From Phorcus lineatus (lineage: Eukaryota; Mollusca; Gastropoda; Trochida; Trochidae): a stretch of DNA of 64,000 nucleotides. Where the stretch lies: positions 24,493,158 to 24,557,157 of the forward strand of contig OV121081.1 of assembly GCA_921293015.1 (NCBI GenBank). Reading direction: 5' to 3'. The translations under genes were made by a program, and so were the position numbers. Under the pieces are notes generated by a model that was not told where the DNA came from, searched no databases, and worked only from the letters and a program-made list of their open reading frames with translations. Below are positions 49,216 through 60,444 of the stretch, in pieces; within the stretch, counting starts at the first letter, position 1; each line of letters begins with the position of its first letter.

Positions 49216-51207
49216 CCAACTCATCTGGTAATACTGTATTACAATAACCCCCTTTTGATAAAAAATTGTGATGTAAAGAATTTACCAATGTATATGTATT
49301 TATATATGTAACGAATGGTAATGCTAAGATCCACAGCATAGAACTTTGTATTAAACAGTATGCATTTTTACTACAGATCGTTCAATTGCCTGATTGCCTT
49401 CACATGATTTTCCTCACAAGGACAATTAACTCTTACACTGCTAAATATTATTTTTACCACTTTTGCCCTGTGGCTGAATTTTCCAGCATTGCACCAGTGA
49501 ATATCATGTCTCTTCTCAAGCATATAGTCATACAAGTAGCTTTGTGATAGAAAATGAGTAACCATTTGATGGCTAAACCAGGGAAATTAGTGAAGACAGT
49601 ATGTGCATTGAAGGAGCTTTGTGGATAAATACACCCTTGAGGAACAGGATGACACTAGAAGTTTGTATGTATTTGCATCCATTCTTCTCAGTTGACATAC
49701 AAATATTTTCATGTATAGGTGTGTAAAGGTAATGTATCTCAGTGAAGGCAATGGCCACTGTATGACAAGGGGAAGTTGCTAGCAGTTGAATGTTTTTTTG
49801 TACATAATCCATCTGGTATGATCACAAAAGAGACATTGAATGTTTTTATACCTTTTCATTGTACCACATTAGATGATGAAATAATTTTCTTTTTTGGCGA
49901 AAGCGGAATTGTAAAAAAAACTTAATATTTTGTGATGGTATTTTCTATGCATTGTATCTAGTACTTAAATAAATAATTAATATTTTGAGATGTAATAGTG
50001 TATCTTATACATGATTTATTACGTCATCAGAAAAAAAGTAATTATTGTAGTTAGATATTTGTTCACAATACTTTCCTTGGGTCTACCTGTTGAACTGGTA
50101 TTTGGTACATTATCTTTGAATGTATATATGCTTTTCTCAATCTTTATTGGGTTTATAAAATGGTTTACTTTTTTAAAGAGACTGAAAGATTTTAATGTTC
50201 AACTTTTTAACTCATAGTTTTGCCACCTTTAATTAGTAGATGATTTATCGTATGTGTCAAAACTTGGATATAGTCAATCACTGTGGTTAAAAGTGGTAAA
50301 TGTAAAATTTCAACAAATATTTGAGATTTTGAAAAGAGAAACCATAAAACACGGAGCTATCAGTTAACTGTTGAAGATTGAAATCAAAATTGAGAACTAG
50401 GTTCTCCTCTCAGAAGAGCATTGATTCAGCGTTACATATCTAAAGCCAATTAATCGCCAGCCATCAAGACCATTTAAGAAAAAAAGTTGTGTTGGCATTC
50501 ATTCCATCAACTGCTTTCCTGTCCGATGGTTCAGGTACCACCTGGTATACATTAATTGATCTGTAAAAAGCGACCAAGTAAATCACCTCTAATCCTTAAC
50601 CGTTGAAAAGTGCCCCTCCCCCTTCTACCAATGTTGTGATGTGTTATCTAACTTGGGAACTGTGTGGTAGGATTTGCTTTCTACTGACTCACCACTTAAA
50701 TGTTTTTCCAACTGTTAAACTGTTTAAAGGAGAAATATGTGTCTGAGAATGATTCACGAACTAGACCTATACCAATTGAGTATATTTGTTTTTTTTTAGG
50801 TTCAAGTTTTTTTTCGTAGAATTTATTTGTTGAATGTACATATGTCTACTATTTGCTTATCTGCATATTGAGTAAATATTTTTATCCAATTTTTGGACGA
50901 TGGAATTGTTTCTAATAAAATCACTATGTATACAAGTTCATGTTCTTTTTTAAACACATAATCAGGCCTGAAAGGCCATATGGGCTTCTGGTGTGGCTTG
51001 TCGTTCAGTTTCCATCGTCTGTAGGTCATTTTCCGTAAACCTTTCACATTTATGACTTTGAATTCCTCCAGGACTGTATCCCTTAACACAAATTTTGTTG
51101 GGAGGTACCTTGCACCTAGGGGATCACAGTTTGTAACTTTTTGATTGACCACACCTCATGGGGCAGGCATTACAACTAAAACCTTCAGCCAACTTATATT
51201 CAGGAAC

Positions 51208-51373
51208 TGGGGGTGCGATAGAGCACTGTTTAGCGCGTCCGGCTTCGGATCAAGAGGTAAGTGGTTCGCATCCCGCCAGGGGCTCGGCAACTTGGTCTGC
51301 AGTAGAGAACTGTTCTACACAATAATGTTTGGGTGCAAAGCTGCATTGAACCCCATATCACCTCACCTCACTT
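51208..51373 (+). mobile_element. Shortened tRNA-derived SINE
   Basis: The head GGGGGTGCGATAGAGCACTG, TTTAGCGCGTCCGGCTTCGG and a T-arm GTGGTTCGCATCCCGCC match the SINE at 41218-41533. The body is cut after TTGGGTGCAAAGCTGCATTG and resumes at a CACCTCACCTCAC tail. The flanks TTCAGGAACTGG and CTCAGAAACTGG look like an aged target duplication. Confidence 0.78.
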
Positions 51374-53479
51374 CCTCAGAAACTGGTTGCAATTGCGAGC
51401 CCACATTTTCGGAATATATCCTTGTTACAGAAAGACTAAAATATGTAGATTGTATCTTGACTTCCCTTCAAACATGGGTGTGGCCAGGTATCCATCCTTT
51501 TGTCTTTTTTTGTGAAATAAAAAAATTAGGTACCATTATATTTGTGGGATAGCAATCAAGATGTGAAAATTTCATTGTCCAAAACCCAACAAATAAGGGC
51601 GTGGCAGGGGTTTAACTCAAGGATGGTCATATGAAACCATCTCCAGTTGGCACAGGATGCTCAGAGAAACATGTTTTTACATGAAGACTAAAGTTTGTAG
51701 ATTTATCTTGATCAACCCTCAAAGATTGAAGTCGCAGGGGGATCCACCATCAAATCTTTTTTTGTCTTTCCTCCAGAAACCATTATTGCTAGGAATCTTA
51801 AATTTTGTTAATAACATCTTTGTAGGATTGATACACAGATCTGCAATTCATTATATGTTGCAACATGTTTTCAAGTACACAGAGATGTGTATATGATACT
51901 CTTATTCAAGAGCTATTGAAGTCTTTATCATAAGAAATTATACTAATAGTCAACCAAAACCAAATAATACTTCAGTTCCTATGTGCCACAGAGCCAAAGC
52001 TCCCCTTTTTGTTGAAATCTCAGTCACTGAGTGGATGAGCTTCTAGGAAAGTCAGTGCTTATAACTTTTGCCCTGTTCTGAGGATATGTTTGCGAATCAA
52101 GCAAAGAACTCGACAAGAAGTTCAATATTTTGTACTATTGCAGTTGTCTTGATCTCAAATGTAACAGTTTTATGAGTTCTTACAAACCTAAAAAAGTGAC
52201 TTCAAGATGAATTTCTTTATTCAGAAGAGAAGTATCACAGGTATACAAAGGTAATGTTTCAACAAACAGAATACTGGCAATCAGAGGAAAACCCTTGTAA
52301 TACTTTCCGCACAACTAGTCACAGGTTTGGGTATAATACTGTAAAAGATGATGGGCAAATGCACAGAGGGACTTGGATCCTAATGAAAATCTGGAGAAGA
52401 AAGTCTAATAACATGAAATATAAATATTCATATGATCAAATCATTGATTCAACACAAACTATAAAATAACAAAAATTTCTATATACATCTTTTCAATTTT
52501 TCATCACAGCTACTCAAGTGATTTTTTCCTCTGTCACCTCTATTACAACTGGACAATATTTCAAGGTCCCGTTGAAGGCCCCTAGTGTTGGTACTTGCAA
52601 TATCAATCCTGTCTTCATTTTCATCCAATCAAATAATTTTTTACAACTTACATATCAAAGCCGGAGGAACTCCATTCTTCAATAATATTTAACAGACAGT
52701 ATGAGCACGAATGCTTAGTTTTAAACAACATTGCAGATAAAAGTATACAAGGAAAATGTAGGGTAAAATATTTTAAAGAATTTGCATAAAAGTTAACTTG
52801 AAACATCCGTAGGGAATTTTTTTTTGAGTACTAATTGCTTAAAAGTCATTCATTCCTCTTTTTCCTCACTGATGCCTTGACTTATATAATGTGATAGTCA
52901 GTCTTTTGAAACTGTTGTCAAAGTGAACATTTACATTATTTTGTGAATGATTATTGTAAGAAGTACATTCATATAATAAAAACATTTCATGAAAAGGAAA
53001 ATGTCACAAAGTACAAGGTATCAAAGTCATGTATTATCGATTAAGTCAAATATTATTGATCTGTTGTAGTAATACATTTCATCTTCAAAGAAAAATTCTT
53101 GTACAAAGTACTTTTAAATAAATTCTTTTATGAACATGATATATTATGAGCAGAAATATTCACAAAAGGAATCAAATGTATGAAAACAATTATTTTAGTT
53201 ATTTAGAGAAAATTGGTTATTGGTCGACTGATTATACTCAAAACAATGTTAAATCTTAAACATCAAACAGATTGTTTCATAATACAAGTACAAAGTAATT
53301 GTATAAACATTTCATTAGTTGAATCATTTGGTAGGCATAGCACATGGTACCTTATTTTTGTTTTCATATATTTAGGCTGGCATTAACAACAAAATTTCAT
53401 TTTCAAAATGGCTATTATTCTAGTGGAACAGTGATGATATGAGATCCGTTGCTTGTTAACTGGGCCATTCTAAGATGAT

Positions 53480-54130
53480 CAGTGATGATCAAAGATCCTT
53501 TACTGGCCAAGCAGATTGGTGATGATCAGAGATCCTTTACTGGCCAAGCAGATTGGTGATGATCAAAGATCCTTTACTGGCCAAGCAGATTGGTGATGAT
53601 CAAAGATCCTTTACTGGCCAAGCAGATTGGTGATGATCAAAGATCCTTTACTGGCCAAGCAGATTGGTGATGATCAGAGATCCTTTACTGGCCAAGCAGA
53701 TTGGTGATGTTCAGAGATCCTTTACTGGCCAAGCAGATTGGTGATGTTCAGAGATCTTTTCTTTACCAAGCAGGACCATGATGATCAGAGATCCTTTACT
53801 GGCCAAGCAAATTGGTTATGATAGGTGATCCTTTATTTGCCAAGCAATTTTGTGATGATCAGAGATCTTTTACTGGCCAAGCAAATAGGTGATGATCAGA
53901 GACTGTCAAGTAGATCAGTGATGATCAGAGATCCTTTACTTGTCAAGCACATCGGTGATGATAAGAGATCCAATCTATCATCCTTTTCTGGCCAAGCAGA
54001 TCAGTGATGATAAAAGATCCTTTACTGGCCAAGCAGATCGGTGATGTTCAGAGATCCTTTACTGGCCAAGCAAATTGGTGATAATCAGAGATCCTTTACT
54101 GGCCAAGCAGATCAGTGATGTTCAAAGATC
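53480..54130. repeat. 37 bp minisatellite ending on a stop codon
   Basis: The unit is GATGATCAGAGATCCTTTAC, TGGCCAAGCAGATTGGT, about 17 copies, very uniform at 53510-53720 and more varied after 53750. It runs into the last exon (54253-54122) of the minus-strand gene. The exon's own end, AAAGATCCTGTTCCTCATTG, AGTGGATCGGTGATGATTC, aligns with the unit, so the array seems to derive from the gene's final codons. It forms the start of the 3' UTR. One unit (53832-53837) has mutated to TTTATT, a possible AATAAA signal on the minus strand. Confidence 0.88.
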
Positions 54131-57100
54131 CTGTTCCTCATTGAGTGGATCGGTGATGATTCTCTCATGGATCTCAATGAAGAGAGGAATGTACGTCACA
54201 AAGTCCATGAAGTCAAAGCTTCCCTTCCCTTCTCTATTGAACTTGCTCAGCACCTGCAAACAATGGCCAGTATTAACCCTCCACCTGCTGAGTTGATGAG
54301 TGTCTGACTATTTCTTAACAGTTACTCTGAAAAGTTGTGCCTTTCTAAGGAGACAGTAAAATTGAAACATATTTTGATGAGCATGTTCCATAGTTGTGAT
54401 CAGCGATCATTTACCATACTATAATAGGCATCTTTAACATCAGTTGAACTGATAATCAATATGTGGTAATTATGGTTGCTATAGTTTTTAGTTAATCAAT
54501 ATGTGGTAATTATGGTTGCTATAGTTTTAGCTTTTTTGCAATAGAAACATTATTCTACAGTCTGTCCTTTTGGAAAGCTTTTAAGTGGCTGTTTCTACTC
54601 ACATAGTTGATGTGGAGAGGGGTGAGACCTCCAGCTGTGAGCTCCAGAGCGAGGTTAGAAGCAGGGGCGCCACCTGCTGGGCTCGTTAACTTGTCATCCT
54701 CTAGCAAGTGAAATAGATCCTGAAACATAGGTAATATTACATTTACAAGAAGGAATTAATTTTGTAACAGGTAGGTAATATTGGTCTTATATCTACCAGA
54801 ATTAAAGATCATGTAAATGATAGGTATAGAACTCTTAGATATATATCTTATGGATATGATTTGCAATTATTAACTCAACTTTAGCAGAAAAAAAAAATTA
54901 AACCTGAAGGTGAACCTTGTAAAACTTCATGAACTTAGTTTTACAATTTAAAATTCAATAATAAACATATTCTCTTCAAGACTTAAAAGTAGATATTTAT
55001 TCATACATTTGAAATTAAGAATGATATTCAATGAATTGTCAACCTTGCATTTATCCATTTTTACATCCAGAGCATTGTAGTCAAATTTGTTGATAAGATC
55101 TCGTATCACGGGGCTGAAATACAAGTTTTAGAAATTTGAGCATTTCATTCTTTCACTAGTTCGACCAGGCAATGCATAGAGGATATTGTATGAGAGTACA
55201 TGACAAACTATGTTTAGCTTCGTTATGGGGAAAAGACCAGGGTGGATACGTCAGTCTATAATTTGTCATTGACCCCCTGTGGTTGAAATGTATGGAGCAT
55301 ATAGATCCACCCAAGTTCAAAAGATCATCTCCTGTGGTGGTAGTCTCTAGCTCTGAGTTTTCTCGGAGTTGAGCTTTGATCTCGCATTGAAGATCATCTC
55401 GGCCCTGCTTCTGTGAATTGAAGTGAATAGCTACTGGTTTGTCTCTATTGTGACTGATAACGGCAAAGTGTTCAGAAAGTCTAATTTTGAAGTTTCTCCA
55501 ACATATTGTTTCTTACATTTCTTGCAAGTTAGTAGATATACTACATTACGTGAGGTACATGTATAGTGGCGTTTTCTGTACAACAATTGATGCTACTGGT
55601 TAAGTGGTCGGAGGTATTGATCTGTTTGCATAATTTGCATAATTGTTTGTCACATTCTGGGTCGACAAAGTTAACCCTCATGCCGCTAATTTGTGGTTTG
55701 GGTTTTGGGTAAACTAATGTTGCTTTGAACAGATGATCTTTGATGGTTTTGTTCCTTCAATATGCCGCAACATGTGGAGTGTTAAGGACAACTTTGCAGG
55801 TTTCAGAGCCGCTAAGTAGGGGCCAGCGTTTTTTTTATTATAGTGTTGAGCTCCGTGCTCATAGGGTTGTAATCGCAGACCAGTACTGTTGTTCTCATCA
55901 GAGATTATAGTGCAGGTTCCGGGTTATTCGACAGGAGATTGTTTCTGCACAAGCCGTGCTTTACCTTAGACATTTTGACGTCACAATCACAACTCTGTTA
56001 CTCCATGATCCAGGTCAAGTACATTATGTAAAGAGCTACATACTCCATTGCCTTCAGTCTTGTGAGTCCAATCAAGGATGAAACTGGTTACTACTAGACT
56101 TCACCTGTCTTAGCCATCCTCCCGTCTTAGCCATCCTCCCGTCTTAGCCATCCTCCCGTCTTAGCCATCCTCCCCCAGTGGGACCCTTGGTCTTCACTTT
56201 GTTATGTTTAGCTTATATTTAGGCATGAGTGTCGTAAAATAGGAATGAATATGATATTATGTTTATTACCTAAGTAGCGAAATCAAAGGAAATTATCAAA
56301 ATCAACCTCCAAGCATAGGCGGTTTACCAGCCATTGTCGCATTTGGAAAGCAACATCATAGGCGCACTGTTATGTCAAAGCATTGTTTATGACGTGACGT
56401 CACAATGAAAAAGTGATATTCTGCCCTAGGGAAGGGTATGAAAATATGAACCCTAATATAATTGCCCTCAACATTTACCATTTACTACAACTCTCTTGCA
56501 TTTATGCAACCATATTCCCTAGATAACCACCTCCCCCATCAAAATGGTACTCTCTTCCTTATTATCAAAATGAAATTTATTAAAAGTGGTTATTGGCTTC
56601 AACTTGATGAGACTAAAACATAAATATAACTGTTTCATTTCATGTCCTTAAATTGGAAACTTACTCGAGTTGTGTGACTTTCTCCGAGAGGGCAGCGATC
56701 ACAGAGAAGAGTCTGAAGTTGATCCGGGATCGACCAGGCAGATCTAAAATCTGGGTTAACAATGTTTAATACATTTCAAGTCAATAGCATTTGTATTTAG
56801 ATCAACTTCTCTGAAAGGCATTGAAGAGTTAATGAGATGAATGGGGAACAAGTTCATGGATTAATAACTCCTTCCTAGCAAGCGCCTATAAAATCCATGC
56901 AACTTGTTCATAGAGAAATTTAGATACTTGACAAATACCATTCTTGTCTAAACAAGTGAAGTCATAAACTTATATATATCATCTGTGATAATATAAAACT
57001 TTTCTACCCAACGAGGTGAGATGAACATGGTATTTTTCAAGAAAAGAAATTTTTCTATTTATTGTATGATCAAGGCTTTTCATTTTCAATCGGCTTACAT

Positions 57101-60100
57101 TTGTGTTGGGTCGGCCACAATTTGAGTTTCATGTCGTAAACTTATGATGTGTCAATATGTCAAAGCCGTCAAAACATTGTTGTTATCAGTCCCTTTATAA
57201 ATCATAGACAATCATAAAATAATCATTTTTGCTGGTCTTTGGCCCTTTAGCCTCCTCTCTAATAAAAAGGAAAATTTAGCATAGTTTTGTATTTTTAGCC
57301 ATATTGCAATAATAGATCGTTTAGAACAAATGCAATAAGTTGTACGATAAAGTGTTTTCAATGTGTCAGATAAAGTGCACATTGTCTTGAAAACTGTTTT
57401 GTCAATGTAAAACAGTGTAAAAGATAAACTTGAGGGTTGACCTTATATACAGACAATTTAAAACAGGATTTGCAAAATCGGGGGTTTCTAAACCTCTGAA
57501 CCCCCATGGATCTCTCACTATCCCAATTATCAAAGGAAGATTGAACTCACAAAGTAGATGTACTTGAACTCCTGGTCTGTCAGCAGGTGGTTGTTGATCT
57601 GCTGTAGAGCCTCCTCAAACAACTCCAGGTCAAGCTCGTAGTCCTTACAAATAGATAAAATAAACCTTGTTGTCTGACTGTGGCTTCTCTACTCTCTAGG
57701 TTAAGCTCATTGTACTGACAATGATATATAATACACCTTATCATTATTTTAACATCTTGATTTCAGTCGCTAGGTCTATCCCAGAAAGGGGAAAGGACCA
57801 AGACAGACATATTGACAAGGACAGACAGATTGTAAGACAGAGAGTGGGCAAGACAGACAGACAGAGACAGACAGGTAGATAAAGTCAGTTAGACTGAGAG
57901 CAAGACAGAGAAAGGACCAAGACAGACAAAGACAGAGACTAACATAGGCAGAGAAAGGAGAACGACAGACAGACACAGAAACCAAGACGGAAAGAGACAG
58001 AAATCGAGAGACACAGTGATCCAGAGAGGGACAGAGAGACTCAAATGAGAGACACTAAGAGAGACACACAGACATGCATAGGGGATGGCATAGGCAGTTG
58101 AGACTGAGACTCAAGTGAGAGACACTAAGAGAGACACACAGACATGCATAGGTGGTGGAAGAGGCATTTAAGACTGAGACTTAAGTGAGAGACTCTAAGA
58201 GAGACACACAGACATGCATAGGTGGTGGAAGAAACATTTGAGACTGAGACTCAAGTGAGAGACTCTAAGAGAGACACACAGACATGCATAGGTGGTGGAA
58301 GAGGCAATCTTTATAAGCCACTCACAGGATCAGGGTGCAGTTTATTGTACAGCTGACTCTGCTGCCTGCGGAAGGCGTCCGGGCGGTGGTTGTCTGACTG
58401 TCCAGCGTAGTAACTGTCTGCACACAGGATGTCCAGCAGAAGTTTTTCACCTGTACATAATGGACAGAAAGACAGAATTTGAACATATGTCATTGAGAAA
58501 TTCTTGAAGTTTATTATGTATGAACATGATGTGATATTTTATTTTGGTATGATTATCAATTCCTGTCTGCTTGTGCAAGATCAGACAACAGATTATAAAT
58601 TGAAAACTTTTCTGTTCAAACTGTGTTTTAAAGAAGAACTTTTTGGATAGAACAACTTGAGGAAAATGTTTCTTCTTGTTAGGAATTCTTGAAGTATTTC
58701 TTATTTATAATCAACTTCATAATTACTAACATTTTGGTATGATTCCTGATTCCTATCTAATTGAGTAAAAGTCGGGCGATGGCCTTGAAATTGAAAATAA
58801 TTCTGGTGAAACCCTGTTTAAAGGTGTTATCTAGAAGAATGTATTAGGAGAAAACAACTTGATGAAATTGCCTGCTCAAATGGCAGTTCAAACATGAAAT
58901 TAACTGACCTTCCAGTTGCTGTATTCGTTGGTGGATGTCTTGTGTCTTCTCCCGGGTTCTCTCCCTTTCTAAGTTGAGCTGACGGATATTTGGTTCTTCA
59001 CTTAACTGAAAAATAGAATTTTTAAATCTTTAAATCTCAATAGTTTTGTCATGAAATATTTGTATGATGTGCCTTTTCTTTGCCATAGAGATCCCAACAA
59101 CTTAATCATTCAAGAATGAAAAGTATTTGCCAAATTTTAGCAAAATATTGCAATCTCACAATTTTTTTAATTTATTATCAAATGGCATTTTGTAAGGTGC
59201 TTCTTGCATAAGGTGTTATTAAATGTTTCTTCAAATGGACAGTGTTGAAAAACATTATGTAAAAAAGTACATTGTTGATGTGTCTGGTCATTGTTGGTGC
59301 TGTCTGACCTTTTATAATCACATTTGCGGCATAAATTCATTGCAAACTCATTATTACATTATACAGAGGGAAATATACCTTCTTGAGCTGAGAGTCCGTG
59401 AGTCTATCAACAATGACAGGGTCGGACACCGGTTCTCTACTCCTGGGGGTCACAAGGTCGGGTTCTTGATCCTTCTTGGACTTCTGAAATAGAGTGATGT
59501 GTGACAGTTGTATTTAAGTTTTATGTATACATCCTTTATATCTTAGTTGTTACATCAGAAAAATTGAGTTAAGTCCCTGGTTCAAAATATTTGAGGACAG
59601 AAATTACTGAATCATTGGAGACCTGAGACTTTTGCCCCTTTGGCATTCTATTGCCTATCAGACCTTTATCAAAAGCAAGACTTAACTTGTGCCTGTCAGG
59701 CTGTCACAATCACTTGCTGCATTTTGTAAATTTCTCTGTGCCATTTCCTCAGCCTACTGCAGTCAAACACGAAAGTCCTATCAAAAACTTCCTTGAGGTT
59801 GTTTCTTATTTCTGATTTTAAAAATGTTTTCTGTTCAAATTAAAAACAAAAAACCCAGGGTATTGATATACCTTTCCCTTCTTCCCCTTCTTCTTGTCAG
59901 GTGGGACGTAACCATGAGCACAGACCTCTGGGAAATGCTGTCTCGTGCCCTCTGCTAGCTCAAATATCCTCTTAGCTGCAATAGATATATTGTGTAAAAT
60001 AAATTGTTACAAGAAATGTGTATGATTGTTATGATAGATATGATGAATAATTTATTACAAATTCACTGATAGAACAATATAACATTTCTTTATGATATGC

Positions 60101-60408
60101 AGAACCAGAATTAGCCTGAATTCTTGATAATTATTTTAAAACCAAATTTCCCCCTTGCCTTATTCCTAAAATTTGCCATTGTGCCTTTAAGCAAAAAAAC
60201 ACGATGAAATAACATCCAACTTGTCCCTTGATAGAGAATTTAATGGACAGTTGTTGCCAACAAGTTTACTTTTCATAATTAGTGTCTTTAAATTTCTCAC
60301 AATTAACTAGGCTTGCCATCTATGCAGTGGAATATCTGAAATTGTAACTGAATTTGTTCTGGCCATTCCAAACAACTCCCATGAAACTCCAATTTATTTT
60401 TATATATA

Positions 60409-60444
<36 letters not shown>

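Larger units (their letters stand above)
46108..53470. other. Gene-free stretch of about 7.4 kb
   Basis: It probably begins with the 3' UTR of the glucosidase-II-beta-like gene; several AATAAA motifs exist (for example near 47642 and 47826) and none can be preferred. The rest holds a 160 bp tandem repeat, a foldback element with target duplication, one SINE and low-complexity sequence. A 109-codon minus frame at 50823-51152 is noted under rejected items. I found no exon with convincing homology. Confidence 0.5.

Noticed and set aside
50823..51152. A 109-codon open frame on the minus strand with a tryptophan- and proline-rich middle (KPIWPFRPDYVF)
   Set aside because: It looks more protein-like than most short frames, but I recognise no family, see no partner exon with matching phase, and nearby sequence is repeat-rich. 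A translated database search would decide; conserved hits outside repeats would revive it.
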